Source: Akkermansiaceae bacterium (GTDB taxonomy: Bacteria > Verrucomicrobiota > Verrucomicrobiia > Verrucomicrobiales > Akkermansiaceae). Taken from it: DNA of 64,000 nt. Of the stretch, positions 33,795-42,611 are shown in pieces. The position numbers and the translations under genes are program-made. Location of the stretch: positions 1 to 64,000 of the forward strand of contig JANYEC010000024.1 of NCBI GenBank assembly GCA_025363295.1, read 5' to 3'. The notes under the pieces are model-generated. The model worked only from the letters and a program-made list of their open reading frames with translations. It searched no databases and was not told the origin of the DNA. Numbering within the stretch: the stretch's first letter is position 1; the number at the start of each line of letters is the position of its first letter.

Positions 33795-34286
33795 TCAGTC
33801 TTTAAACAAACGTCGTTGAAAAGGATCGCGGGCAGCGCGGCGTGACAGCGATTGGATTTCTGCGATAAACTCGTTCACATCCTCGAACTGGCGGTAAACC
33901 GAAACGTAGCGGACGTAGGCCACCGGATCGATCTGATGGAGCTTGTCCATCACCTTCCCGCCAATACTCGCGGAAGGCACCTCGCTGAGATGATCCTTGT
34001 GCAAATCTGTTAAAATCTCTTCCACCGCCCGATCGAGCCGATCCATCGGCACTGGCCGCTTCTCGCAAGCCTTGATCAAACCGCTCATCAGCTTCTCGCG
34101 ATTGAGCGCTTCTCGCGTACCGTCCCGCTTGATCACCCGCAACTCGGTGCGCTCGATCTGCTCGTAGGTCGTGTAACGATAAGTACATTGCAAACACTCG
34201 CGCCGACGACGAATTGTCGTACCATCCTTCGATGACCGAGAATCGAGGACTTTGTCTTTGAGAGAACCGCATTGGACGCAACGCAT
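33795..34286 (-). CDS. nrdR: Transcriptional repressor NrdR
   Basis: I choose the ATG at 34286 (163 residues), which puts the zinc ribbon at the N-terminus as in known NrdR: MRCVQCGS with Cys3 and Cys6, and ECLQCTYRYTTYE with Cys31 and Cys34. The ATP-cone follows (VIKRDGTREALNREKLMSGLIKACEKRPV). NrdR represses ribonucleotide reductase genes in response to ATP/dATP. No nrd reductase genes are in the window. A longer frame would start at 34328. Confidence 0.95.
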   Translation of the reverse strand: MRCVQCGSLKDKVLDSRSSKDGTTIRRRRECLQCTYRYTTYEQIERTELRVIKRDGTREALNREKLMSGLIKACEKRPVPMDRLDRAVEEILTDLHKDHLSEVPSASIGGKVMDKLHQIDPVAYVRYVSVYRQFEDVNEFIAEIQSLSRRAARDPFQRRLFKD

Positions 34287-34474
34287 GAAAATGAATGAGC
34301 AACAACGTCGAACATTGTGCACACACATCTGGTAGCGTCAATCCAAAAACTATGGCACATTTAGTAGTCTAGCGTAAATGATCTGACATTCCGAAGGGAA
34401 GATTTTCAAAATTCCAAAACACAACTCTGCCGGAGTTTTGGCTTAAGTTAGGCTTTTTGAGTGCCGCATCTCGA

Positions 34475-35077
34475 TTAGGCAGCACTACGTTTCGCCGCCT
34501 GCTCATCGCGGATACCACCGATAAAAAGCAGTCCCGCCGCCACAAAAATACAGGAGTCGGCGACATTGAATGAAGGCCACCAGCCCTCACTGCTAGGCAC
34601 GATCTTCTCGTAGAATGGAAGCTTTATCGAGATAAAGTCCACCACGTAGCCCTCCGAAAGCCGCTGCCAGAATCCCGCATCGGCATACTCACTCAAGAGA
34701 AAGCCTTGGATGATTCTATCAGTTAAATTTCCGGCAATTCCACATAACAGTAGCGCGACCGCCACTTTCGAAAGTGGATGATTGAACACTCCCTTCTTCC
34801 AAAAAATTCGGATCATCGTCAGCGCAAGCAGCGGGACGATTAGAAAAACCACCGGTGCCCACGCCGTACCATTTCCAAATCCAAAGGCCACGCCTTGGTT
34901 GTGAACCCGGACGAGGTGGAATAAATTCTCGATCACCGGAATGCCATGCGCCTCGTGCGACCACGGTGGAGGCAAGTGACCCACCGTCCAGAACTTCGTG
35001 ACCTGATCAAGGACGTAAAGTGGAAGAGTGAGGAAGAGGAGGAGTTTGGGAAAAGTCATAGGTCTTACAAGTCTCAT
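34475..35077 (-). CDS. lspA: Lipoprotein signal peptidase (signal peptidase II)
   Basis: This 200-residue protein has four membrane helices and both catalytic Asp motifs, GNLTDRI near residue 115 and FNVADSCI near 170. It cleaves prolipoproteins after lipid addition, in keeping with several lipoproteins here. It lies 5 bp after ileS on the same strand, the classical ileS-lspA arrangement. An alternative ATG is at 35059. A weak dyad CCAAAAC/GTTTTGG near 34417-34441 lies downstream. Confidence 0.93.
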   Translation of the reverse strand: MRLVRPMTFPKLLLFLTLPLYVLDQVTKFWTVGHLPPPWSHEAHGIPVIENLFHLVRVHNQGVAFGFGNGTAWAPVVFLIVPLLALTMIRIFWKKGVFNHPLSKVAVALLLCGIAGNLTDRIIQGFLLSEYADAGFWQRLSEGYVVDFISIKLPFYEKIVPSSEGWWPSFNVADSCIFVAAGLLFIGGIRDEQAAKRSAA

Positions 35078-35082
35078 CGATC

Positions 35083-37800
35083 CTATCCCACAACCTCATC
35101 ACACCTCTCGCACAGCCCGCTCTCTAGCAGCGGCTCGTGTTTTCGGCATCGCGGGCAAACCAAGTAATCCGTCTTGCGAGCAGTCGCATTGAGCACTTCG
35201 CCGAGCGTCGCAGTAAGTCCAGCGATGATGAAAAACTCAGTGGAAAATTCACGGTCATTGAGAAGATCTAGCAAATTAGCGTCATCAGCGGGGATAGTTA
35301 GAGAAACATCGGCCTCGTTGTTGCGAGTGAATTCCTTACTCTGAATACGCGCTTCGATGGCAGTTTGAATCGTATATTTGATTTCAAACAAGCGCGCCGC
35401 TCGTTGCGTTGCCTCGCCGGGTGTGAAGGCGGGATTCGGCTCAGGGAAATCCTGTTCATGGACGGATCCCTCTGTAAACGGAGCGTGCTCCCAAGCTTCA
35501 TCCGCCGTATAGGCAAGGATCGGCGCTAATAGGGTGGCAATGCTAGTGAAAATTTCATGCATCGCTGCTTGGGATGCTCGGCGGCGCGGGGAATCCAATG
35601 CATCGCAATACATCCGATCCTTGGTCGCATCAATGTATATGGCGGACAAATCGTGGGTGCAGAAGTTGTTGAGTGCGTTGAAGACCTTGCGGAATTCGTA
35701 CGCTTCATAAGCTTTGCGGCACTCGGCGACGACTTCGTGGAGGCGTTCTAAGATCCAACGATCTAGCAGAGTATAAGACTCGTGGGCAAGATGCACTCGC
35801 TCCTTAAAGCCATCAAGATTTCCTAGCAGAATTCGCAAGGTGTTGCGCAAACGGCGGTAGGGCTCGGCGACTTGTTTGAAGAGATCTTCGCCAAATGGCA
35901 CCTCGTTCTGCCAGTCCACGGATGACACCCACAAGCGGACGATGTCGGCACCGTATTGGTTGTAAAAATGCGCGGCGTCGGTGGGTTTGCCGGACTTCGC
36001 GGCATCGGACTTTGAAATCTTCTTCTTGTCCTTATCGACCACGAAACCGTGGGTCATCACCGTCTTGTATGGCGCGAAGCCACGATAACCGGTGCTCAGC
36101 ATGAGCGAACTTTGGAACCAGCCCCGGTGTTGGTCGGTGGCTTCCAGATAAAGATCCGCAGGACAACTCAGTTCGGGATGGGCATCGAGAACTGCGGCAT
36201 GCGAGCAGCCGGAATCAATCCAGACATCGAGCGTATCGCGGCATTTTGTCACGCCAGCGGGCAGATCTAACAGGGCGGCGAGCTCAATATCGGATTTTTC
36301 AAACCAAATGTTAGTCCCCTCCTTTTCGACAAGGGCGGCGACCTTGTTAGCCAGTTCGGCGGAAATGATGGTTTGGCCGTTTTCATCGAAGAAAACCGGC
36401 AGCGGCACACCCCAAGTGCGTTGGCGCGAGATGCACCAATCAGGACGGGATTCCACGGTGCCGTAGATACGATTGCGGCCCCACAACGGCAGCCACTCGA
36501 CCTTGTCGATTTCCGTAAGCGCCTGACCACGAAGCGTTTCTAACGAGATGAAAAACTGCTCAACCGCGCGAAAAATGATCGGCGTTTTCGAGCGCCAGCA
36601 ATGAGGGTAGGAATGTTTGTAAACTTCCTGACCTAGCAGATGCCCGCTTTCTGTGAGCATCTCGATGATGCGTGTGTTCGATTTGAAAACATGCATGCCG
36701 ACGAGTTCGGCGACGCCGACTTCTTCAGTGAATTTGCCTTCGTTATCTACGGGGGAAAGCACCGCTAGCCCATTTTGTTGTCCGGCCACGTAGTCGTCTG
36801 AGCCATGGCCGGGAGCGATGTGAACAGCGCCGGTGCCGGTTTCGGTAGTGACGAAACTGGCGAGAATAAGCTTCGACGTGCGGTCGAGGAAAGGGTGTTT
36901 GGCGAGCTGACCATCGAGAGTGCGACCTTTGATTTCTTCTAACGATTCCGTAAGCTTGTATCCGGTTTTTTCTGCGAACGTGGCGACAAGTTCGCGAACG
37001 ATGATGAGGGTTTCTTTTTGCTCTCCGTTAGAAAACCGACCGACGACGTATGTTAAATCTGGGTGGACGGCAATGCCGAGGTTCGCGGGGAGCGTCCATG
37101 GTGTAGTGGTCCAAATGACCATGCTTGCGGAATGAATTCCGCGCTCCAATTCGAATTTAACGAAAATCGCAGGGCTCTCCTTGTCGGCGTATTCGACCTC
37201 GGCTTCGGCCAGAGCGGTTTGCGCACCGTATGACCATTGAACCGGTTTTTTTGCCTGATAGATATTCCCGTTTTCTACCAGCTTCGCGAAAACCCGTAGG
37301 ATGCTGGCTTCATACGCCGGGTTCATCGTGAGATAGGGATTTTTCCAATCGCCGAAAACCCCGAGACGGCGGAAAGAGGCGCGCTGGATATCAATAAATT
37401 TCGAAGCGAACTCCGTGCAGCGACGACGAATTTCCGCAGGCTCTAGACCGGCGGCTTCCTTAACGACCTTGAACTCGATTGGCAGACCGTGGCAATCCCA
37501 GCCAGGGATAAAAGGCGCGGTGAAACCGGCCATCGTCTTGGATTTCACCACGAGGTCCTTAAGCAGCTTGTTCAGTGCGGTGCCCATGTGGACATCGCCA
37601 TTCGCGAACGGCGGGCCGTCATGGAGAATGAATTCCGGGGCATTCTGAGCGCGGCGGCGGGCGAGGATTTTTTGGTAAAGTCCTGCGTCTTCCCATTTCT
37701 CCAAGCGGGCGGGTTCATTCTGCACCAGATCGCCGCGCATCGGGAAGGTCGTTTGCGGAAGAGTCAGGGTGTCTTTGTAATTCGGTGCGGCGGCGCTCAT
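35083..37800 (-). CDS. ileS: Isoleucyl-tRNA synthetase (class I)
   Basis: This 905-residue enzyme is of normal length. The class I HIGH motif is HMGT at 71-74 (PPFANGDVHMGTALNK) and the KMSKS motif is KISKS near 596. The editing domain follows VIWTTTPWTLPANLGIAVHP at about 228. A C-terminal zinc site, CPRCRK then CERCDEVV, completes the bacterial type. Residues 217-225 (ELERGIHSA) are encoded by a REP-like palindrome identical to one beyond leuA, an in-frame insertion just before the editing domain. No T-box leader is seen. Operon with lspA. Confidence 0.95.
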   Translation of the reverse strand: MSAAAPNYKDTLTLPQTTFPMRGDLVQNEPARLEKWEDAGLYQKILARRRAQNAPEFILHDGPPFANGDVHMGTALNKLLKDLVVKSKTMAGFTAPFIPGWDCHGLPIEFKVVKEAAGLEPAEIRRRCTEFASKFIDIQRASFRRLGVFGDWKNPYLTMNPAYEASILRVFAKLVENGNIYQAKKPVQWSYGAQTALAEAEVEYADKESPAIFVKFELERGIHSASMVIWTTTPWTLPANLGIAVHPDLTYVVGRFSNGEQKETLIIVRELVATFAEKTGYKLTESLEEIKGRTLDGQLAKHPFLDRTSKLILASFVTTETGTGAVHIAPGHGSDDYVAGQQNGLAVLSPVDNEGKFTEEVGVAELVGMHVFKSNTRIIEMLTESGHLLGQEVYKHSYPHCWRSKTPIIFRAVEQFFISLETLRGQALTEIDKVEWLPLWGRNRIYGTVESRPDWCISRQRTWGVPLPVFFDENGQTIISAELANKVAALVEKEGTNIWFEKSDIELAALLDLPAGVTKCRDTLDVWIDSGCSHAAVLDAHPELSCPADLYLEATDQHRGWFQSSLMLSTGYRGFAPYKTVMTHGFVVDKDKKKISKSDAAKSGKPTDAAHFYNQYGADIVRLWVSSVDWQNEVPFGEDLFKQVAEPYRRLRNTLRILLGNLDGFKERVHLAHESYTLLDRWILERLHEVVAECRKAYEAYEFRKVFNALNNFCTHDLSAIYIDATKDRMYCDALDSPRRRASQAAMHEIFTSIATLLAPILAYTADEAWEHAPFTEGSVHEQDFPEPNPAFTPGEATQRAARLFEIKYTIQTAIEARIQSKEFTRNNEADVSLTIPADDANLLDLLNDREFSTEFFIIAGLTATLGEVLNATARKTDYLVCPRCRKHEPLLESGLCERCDEVVG
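37127..37151 (-). repeat. 25-bp REP-like palindromic element inside ileS
   Basis: The plus-strand sequence begins GCGGAATGAATTCCGC, a perfect 7-bp stem with a GA loop, followed by GCTCCAATT. It is identical over 25 bp to 42612-42636. Here it is read in frame on the minus strand as Glu-Leu-Glu-Arg-Gly-Ile-His-Ser-Ala (ileS residues 217-225). I know of similar palindromes in Verrucomicrobiota only from general memory. A RAYT transposase lies about 1.4 kb away. Confidence 0.8.
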
Positions 37801-37901
37801 GACGGGGCGCGGACGCTAGCAACCGATTCGGAACGGGTCAATCACAGGGCACCGACTATTAGTTACTTTCCAAGATGAATTCCCAACCTTAAGAGATTGG
37901 G

Positions 37902-38516
37902 ATGACTGAACAACCTGTTCCCAGCACCCCACCGGCACGCGGACTTTCCTGTCTTTCCAAAAGCATCCTCGCCATCGCTGTGCTTACGCTTTTTCTCGGG
38001 GGAATCTGGTGGTGGCACAATCGGCCGATCCAACCAGTCCAGCTCAGCGCACAGGAAAAAGCGACAGTTGAGGCAAAAGTTGAAGCAATTCAAAAACCTG
38101 CGGAGCCAAAATACGAAAAAGGTTCCAAGGAGATCATCCTCACCGAGCGGGAGCTCAATGGATTACTCAACGAAAAGACCACTCTCGGGAAGACCATCAG
38201 TTTTGAACTGGCCACCCGTGCGATCCACGCACGCGTAGAAGCCGATTTGGACAAGGATCTGCCGATCTTTGGTGGGCAACATCTCAAGGCACGCGCTCGA
38301 TTTCTCGTCAGCGATGTGCCCGGCCAGGCCAGCTTCGTCCTCGATGATGTCACGGTCTGGGGCATTTCCCTGCCTAACGCATGGCTGGCCAACTTGAAAG
38401 GACATGATCTGCTCACCGAAATTCTCGGCGGCGGAAAAAGTAAATCTGGCAAGGTGCCAGGGGTGGAGGAATTCAGAGTGGAGCCCGGAAAGCTGATTAT
38501 CCGCTTGGCTGAGTAA
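37902..38516 (+). CDS. Membrane-anchored protein of unknown function (YpmS/DUF2140-like in layout)
   Basis: This 204-residue protein has an N-terminal membrane helix (SILAIAVLTLFLGGIWWW, about 21-38) and a soluble domain. The domain has ILTERELNGLLNEKTTLG and SFELATRAIHARVEADLDKDLP, which recall lipid-binding-like anchored proteins of the YpmS type; the resemblance is weak. The C-terminal part, FRVEPGKLIIRLAE, ends the protein. It is divergent from ileS with 101 bp between. Confidence 0.65.
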   Translation: MTEQPVPSTPPARGLSCLSKSILAIAVLTLFLGGIWWWHNRPIQPVQLSAQEKATVEAKVEAIQKPAEPKYEKGSKEIILTERELNGLLNEKTTLGKTISFELATRAIHARVEADLDKDLPIFGGQHLKARARFLVSDVPGQASFVLDDVTVWGISLPNAWLANLKGHDLLTEILGGGKSKSGKVPGVEEFRVEPGKLIIRLAE

Positions 38517-38564
38517 AACGCCAGGGGCTTTGAATTTGCAGGAACTTTGCAGAGACATTGCCGA

Positions 38565-39632
38565 TCACACTCTCAGTCGCAAATCTCGCACGCTCCACAG
38601 CACTCCGGCTGCCGCATTTCCACTGCCTTTCATCCGCCGCGCCCCATCCTTCCTCTTTTCCGTAAACCGATCCCGCGCTGCGGCAAAGACCTCGTTTACA
38701 AAGGTCTTGCTCCCGATCACCGCCCCGTCCGTAAAATAGCGGACTCGGCATCGCAGCATTGCTGCCGTTTGTAAATCCGGCAGCATCGTGCCGTTGTCCT
38801 TGGCTTCCAGCGCCTCCGCCGTATTCATTGGCACCCTTACGACTCCCCTCTCCACTTCCGCCTTGCCGCTCTTTCTCCCAAGCGCCAACCCCATCGTCCG
38901 ACGATAAATCTGTGACACCTCCTTCCATTTTTCCGACTCGAATCCCGCGCCATGCTGACTCATGCATGCCCTGACGAGTCCTTCCCGCGCCTTCTTCCCA
39001 TTCCCCTTTGACCCGCCGCCCACCGCCTCACCGTAGCTGCTCCAACGATACTCCGCTGGATCAGAAACCATCCCTGCTCTCACCGGATTGAGATCAATAT
39101 AGGCTGCCATCGTCCGCGCCGCGATCCCACTTTCCACGATCACGCTCTTATAGCGCTCTTCCCAAAGTGTGCCGCTGCGTTGATGCGTGCGGTTAAACCA
39201 CCGCGTAAAGCGCTGGAGTAGCGTCTTCATGAACTCGCTCAAGCTGTGCATCCGGTAAGTAAACCGGGCATGAATCTCCGCCACCCATTCATCCCGCTGC
39301 GCCGCGTGCGCATCTGCCAATTCCTTGGCCACCACCGCCACGAGCGCCTCCGCGTTCGCCGCTGAAATCCGCTTCAACAACTCCTCATCCGAAATCCCGC
39401 CCTCCGGCATCGGCGGCACCTCCAGCAGGATATGGAAGTGATTGGACATGACGCAGTAGGATAAAACCCGACAGCCTGAAAAGTTCTCCTGCATGCGCAT
39501 AAACATGCGGAAATACTCCCTTTCCTCGTCACCAAACACAAAACGCCGATCCACCACCCGCGAAATACAGTGGTAAATCGCCGGTTTCTCCGCCGAATCC
39601 TTCCAGGGTGCCAGCCATCGCTTACTGCTCAT
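38565..39632 (-). CDS. REP-associated tyrosine transposase-like protein (Y1/HUH, RAYT)
   Basis: This 355-residue protein carries the HUH motif in VMSNHFHILLEV (about residues 61-72) and a later catalytic-type Tyr in MAAYIDLNPVRAGMV (about 170-184). Both are typical of Y1 transposases of the RAYT class. The N-terminal AIYHCISRVVDRRFVFGDEERE block matches too. A basic C-terminal region extends it. RAYTs are single-copy, usually domesticated enzymes tied to REP palindromes. Two such palindromes and a 27-bp repeat lie within 3 kb, and one repeat copy is 41 bp before its start. Confidence 0.92.
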   Translation of the reverse strand: MSSKRWLAPWKDSAEKPAIYHCISRVVDRRFVFGDEEREYFRMFMRMQENFSGCRVLSYCVMSNHFHILLEVPPMPEGGISDEELLKRISAANAEALVAVVAKELADAHAAQRDEWVAEIHARFTYRMHSLSEFMKTLLQRFTRWFNRTHQRSGTLWEERYKSVIVESGIAARTMAAYIDLNPVRAGMVSDPAEYRWSSYGEAVGGGSKGNGKKAREGLVRACMSQHGAGFESEKWKEVSQIYRRTMGLALGRKSGKAEVERGVVRVPMNTAEALEAKDNGTMLPDLQTAAMLRCRVRYFTDGAVIGSKTFVNEVFAAARDRFTEKRKDGARRMKGSGNAAAGVLWSVRDLRLRV

Positions 39633-39673
39633 GCCGCTTTATATCCCAGGAATCCCGTTTCGCAAGAGGAATA

Positions 39674-39700
39674 CATACAATTTGTCTGGGATTTTGAATG
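39674..39700. repeat. 27-bp repeat, copy A
   Basis: A 27-bp word running CATACAATTTGTCTGGG then ATTTTGAATG. CATxCAA and TTGxATG at its ends form an imperfect hairpin. It is identical to copy B at 39883-39909 and has the same orientation. It lies 41 bp upstream of the RAYT start and abuts the end of the truncated PEP-CTERM frame, whose stop codon it replaces. Confidence 0.85.
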
Positions 39701-39882
39701 CCCGGCGGCGGCGAAGAAGACCGAGAGCACCAATCGCTCCAAGAAGAGCGGCGGATGGTTCAGGTACTGCGCCTGTAGAAGCCAACGTCCAACCAGGTGT
39801 AGTGGAGCCATCTGTGTTAGCAGTCTGCACGTTAGCAGCAAGTGTTCCGAACAGGAGGGTCGAGTCCGTGGGACGAATGGTC
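39698..39882 (-). pseudogene. Truncated PEP-CTERM gene tail
   Basis: The minus strand encodes about 61 residues, starting TIRPTDSTLLFGTLAAN and ending in the sorting tail VPEPSAALLGAIGALG and LLRRRRA. There is no start or upstream gene body: the frame is entered straight from repeat copy B. The natural stop after the final Ala is missing; the frame runs into copy A and adds FKIPDKLY. The last 64 bp (39698-39761) are identical to 40002-40065 of the intact PEP-CTERM gene. It is a gene remnant or a mobile tail cassette. Confidence 0.8.
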
Positions 39883-39926
39883 CATACAATTTGTCTGGGA
39901 TTTTGAATGGTCTGGGATTTTGAATG
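39883..39926. repeat. 27-bp repeat, copy B plus partial tandem copy
   Basis: 39883-39909 is identical to copy A over 27 bp. The last 17 bp of the repeat (GTCTGGGATTTTGAATG) occur again directly after it at 39910-39926. Together with copy A it brackets the truncated PEP-CTERM tail. Confidence 0.85.
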
Positions 39927-39941
39927 ATGGGTAAACGCAAA

Positions 39942-39968
39942 AGAGGCGGGCAATTGCCCGCCTCTTTA
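39942..39968. terminator. Bidirectional intrinsic terminator after the PEP-CTERM gene
   Basis: AGAGGCGGGC (39942-39951) and GCCCGCCTCT (39956-39965) form a perfect 10-bp stem with an AATT loop, with A-rich and T-rich sides. It lies about 35 bp beyond the stop of the leftward PEP-CTERM gene. Confidence 0.88.
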
Positions 39969-39999
39969 TTGAAACAATTTGTCCTAAGACGTCGCTGGA

Positions 40000-40677
40000 T
40001 TATGCCCGGCGGCGGCGAAGAAGACCGAGAGCACCAATCGCTCCAAGAAGAGCGGCGGATGGTTCTGGAACTGCACCAGAGGTTGCGAAGGCGTTGAAAC
40101 GTGAGATTGGGACGGCTCCAGAATTATTAATATCCAATGCACCTTGGTTTACACTGGCTGCATTATTTGTAGGGATCGTCATTCCCGTGTTGCCACCACC
40201 AGCAACAAGGTTGTTGATGCCACCCGCTTGCGCGCCAATGGTTCCGATCGTGCCTGCTCCATTCAGAGTGCCGCCAGGAAACCAAAAGATCGCGTAATTA
40301 AGTCCGCTCGTAGCCGGCGTTAGAGTGAAGGCGAAAACCTTATCAATAATGCCCGCTCCGTCACCGAGAGCAACCCCATTGACCGTGCCAAGCCCGAAGA
40401 TGCTATCACCGCCAAGAAGGCCACCAATTGTCAGGGTTTGACCCTGAGTGAAAAGACCAAGTGATTGAGGGGCGGATAGAGAAGCGTTGGTCCCGAAAGA
40501 TAAAGCTCCTCCAAAGGTGCCACTGAGATCGGTATCAGCGACCAATGCAAACAACGTTCCGTCTGGCACGGTAGCAGCGGAAGAATTCCGATACGCTCCA
40601 CTGAACACGTTGATTGTGACTGCAGAGGCAGGAATTACCATGACGACGAATAACGATGCAATTAATTTGAATTTCAT
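40000..40677 (-). CDS. PEP-CTERM sorting-domain secreted protein
   Basis: This 225-residue protein has a signal peptide (to about ASA, residue 19), a Gly/Thr/Ala-rich body, and a C-terminal PEP-CTERM tail: VPEPSAALLGAIGALG, then a run of Arg. Exosortase recognises this tail to process and anchor the protein at the envelope. No exosortase gene is in the window. It lies 42 bp after the TIGR02597-like gene on the same strand and ends in a strong terminator, so the two form a unit. The body has no known domain that I recognise. Confidence 0.9.
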   Translation of the reverse strand: MKFKLIASLFVVMVIPASAVTINVFSGAYRNSSAATVPDGTLFALVADTDLSGTFGGALSFGTNASLSAPQSLGLFTQGQTLTIGGLLGGDSIFGLGTVNGVALGDGAGIIDKVFAFTLTPATSGLNYAIFWFPGGTLNGAGTIGTIGAQAGGINNLVAGGGNTGMTIPTNNAASVNQGALDINNSGAVPISRFNAFATSGAVPEPSAALLGAIGALGLLRRRRA

Positions 40678-40719
40678 TTTTTTGTTTTTTCTAATGAGAT
40701 TAGCTATCTGAATTTAACA

Positions 40720-41811
40720 TTAATAGGTTGGAGTATTGATCCAGTTGTCGGTAGCACCACCAGCAGTTTGATATTTTCGGATAATAAAGCCATTACCCGC
40801 CGGAATTTTATCGATGTTGCCAAAGTCAGTCGCACCGCCGCCGACCTTTCTCCACTGACCGCTGAAATAGTAGTAGGTCACGGCAGGCGCTTTGTCATAT
40901 TCCACGGTAGTCGTATCATAAACCAACAACTGGTCGCGCCGACCTCCTGGGCTAGTCGAAGTGGACGCCATGAATGCGGAAGTGCCTCCCAGATTCAATC
41001 CATTGAGCGTCACATCAATCGGCCGAATCAAACCAACGAAATTATCCTGTTGGCTGGCTGCAGACGTCCTCAAATTGCTTGCAACCTTGTTCACATCAAC
41101 CTCACCACTAATGGCATATTTTGTGTCGCTGGTAACCGTAACTGGGTTCCGGATCAAAATATAAGCATCGGGCCAAACTTGGTAATCATTAAACGAAGTA
41201 GCTCCTCCGCCGACCTTCTTCCAAATGCCAGCATTGACATAGTAAGTTTCAACGGGGGACAAATCGGTGCCCGTTCCGGCAAGGTCAGGAATCAAAACCT
41301 GAGTTCTTCTGACACCTGGAGATGTGCCGGCTGATGACACAATCGCATTTGGGGTGGTCAGAGGGTCGTTGGTTGCCACCGCTGGATCGAATAAAGTTGC
41401 CAAGGTCCAAAACTTGATTACCTCCACGGTATCGGCTGCGGCGGCGGTCAAAGTTGCGCCGTTTAAGTTGACAGTGAGAGTGGAAGCAGAGTTGGCCGTA
41501 ATCACAAACCACTTGCCACTTTCCACGCCAGTTTTGAATTTTGCGTAATGCGTGTTGGCAAATGTTCCAAATCCAGGAGTTCCCAAGAACGAAAGAATTG
41601 CGGAACCGGGAGTTGTGGTGGTGTCAGGGGCGGCACTTAAAGCTCCTGCCGCAACCGCGGAAGGCCTAAGCGGCAGACTGACATAGGAATCGGAATTGGC
41701 GGTGCATGTTTGAGTTACATACCCCACCGGAGTGGTGTATGCGGTGGTTTGGCCGAACGCCAATCCGCAGGCGGCGGCGGCGGCGAGGAGTGAGTAAATT
41801 TGTGTTTTCAT
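40720..41811 (-). CDS. TIGR02597-like secreted protein
   Basis: This 363-residue protein has a signal peptide (residues 1-20). The N-terminal TTPVGYVTQTCTANSDSYVSLPL block fits TIGR02597, a family nearly confined to Verrucomicrobiota. It carries two copies of a module: SPGVRRTQVLIPDLAG to IWKKVGGGATSFND, and SPGGRRDQLLVYDTTT to QWRKVGGGATDFGN. They imply an internal duplication. The function is unknown; it is extracellular or surface-bound. The start at 41811 is followed closely by the signal. A TTTATATAAA stretch about 40 bp upstream could be a promoter element. Confidence 0.88.
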   Translation of the reverse strand: MKTQIYSLLAAAAACGLAFGQTTAYTTPVGYVTQTCTANSDSYVSLPLRPSAVAAGALSAAPDTTTTPGSAILSFLGTPGFGTFANTHYAKFKTGVESGKWFVITANSASTLTVNLNGATLTAAAADTVEVIKFWTLATLFDPAVATNDPLTTPNAIVSSAGTSPGVRRTQVLIPDLAGTGTDLSPVETYYVNAGIWKKVGGGATSFNDYQVWPDAYILIRNPVTVTSDTKYAISGEVDVNKVASNLRTSAASQQDNFVGLIRPIDVTLNGLNLGGTSAFMASTSTSPGGRRDQLLVYDTTTVEYDKAPAVTYYYFSGQWRKVGGGATDFGNIDKIPAGNGFIIRKYQTAGGATDNWINTPTY

Positions 41812-42611
41812 GACAGGATTGGTTTTGAATTTGATCAGGGGATTGTTTATATAAAAGACTCGGTGTCATGAATGTCTTCGTGACGGAGCGGGTTTATTGG
41901 TTTGTTTGATTTGGCGTTCACTGATTTGCAATAAAGTTCGGCGACATGTCTGTCGCTTCCAAAGAACCTTTGCACATTGATGAATTACCTCGAAAGGAAA
42001 CAACGGGAGCGGTGGGTTCGCAAGGAAATTTTGCAAAAAGGTAAAAATTTATAGTGGGGGCTGAATAGAGCGGGGCGTGGATAGCTTAACTTTTTGTGGT
42101 TGAGTAGGTTGTGATGATCCATCGGATGATTTTTAAGGTTGGCCAAAGCCGGGAGTGTGGTGTGAAAAAGAGCGTTTTGAGGCAGTCGGGTGGGCGTTAG
42201 AGATTGATAGGTGGTTGATAGACGCGGCTGAAGCTTTTTCGGCCTGACTGGGGACCCATGGTTTTCGGGGGCTGGCACTAAATGGGCGGGGGACAGAGTT
42301 TGGCCGCATCATACGGAAAAAATGGCGCAAAAATTAGGGAGTGAGGCATGGTGTGAGTTTCTGCGGTATCTATTGGCATACATTGAGATTTGTGGATTTC
42401 GGTGGAAAGCCCGGATTGCCCTCGCCGGAGATGAGCTAGAACTGCTCTTGAGCATGAGGTTTTCGGGTAAAGCAACCTGCGTCCTGTTTTCAGCAAATCC
42501 TCGGCGAGGGCGCGTGTGCTCCCCTTTTGCCGTCATCGGCAATAGGGCAATTCCTTCACGGTCAGTTAGCGACGACTACACAACGACGCTAAAAGGGAGT
42601 GGGGACAAGAG
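41812..42611. other. Long intergenic region without a recognised gene
   Basis: About 800 bp separate the TIGR02597-like start from the leuA end. I see a 6-bp hairpin GCGACA/TGTCGC at 41941-41956 and TTAGCG/CGCTAA at 42566-42571/42587-42592 near the end of leuA. A 114-codon plus-strand frame at 42322-42666 runs through the REP element into the leuA end and has no recognisable product. The region probably holds the TIGR02597 promoter and leader on the minus strand. Confidence 0.5.

Noticed and set aside
37801..37901. T-box leader for ileS
   Set aside because: Only 101 bp of divergent space, with no T-box sequence or specifier stem.
39674..39926. CRISPR array
   Set aside because: Only two full repeats with a 180-bp coding spacer; no regular spacing and no cas genes.
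38565..39940. Complete insertion sequence with terminal inverted repeats
   Set aside because: The transposase is RAYT-like, and the flanking 27-bp repeats are direct and both lie on one side of it.
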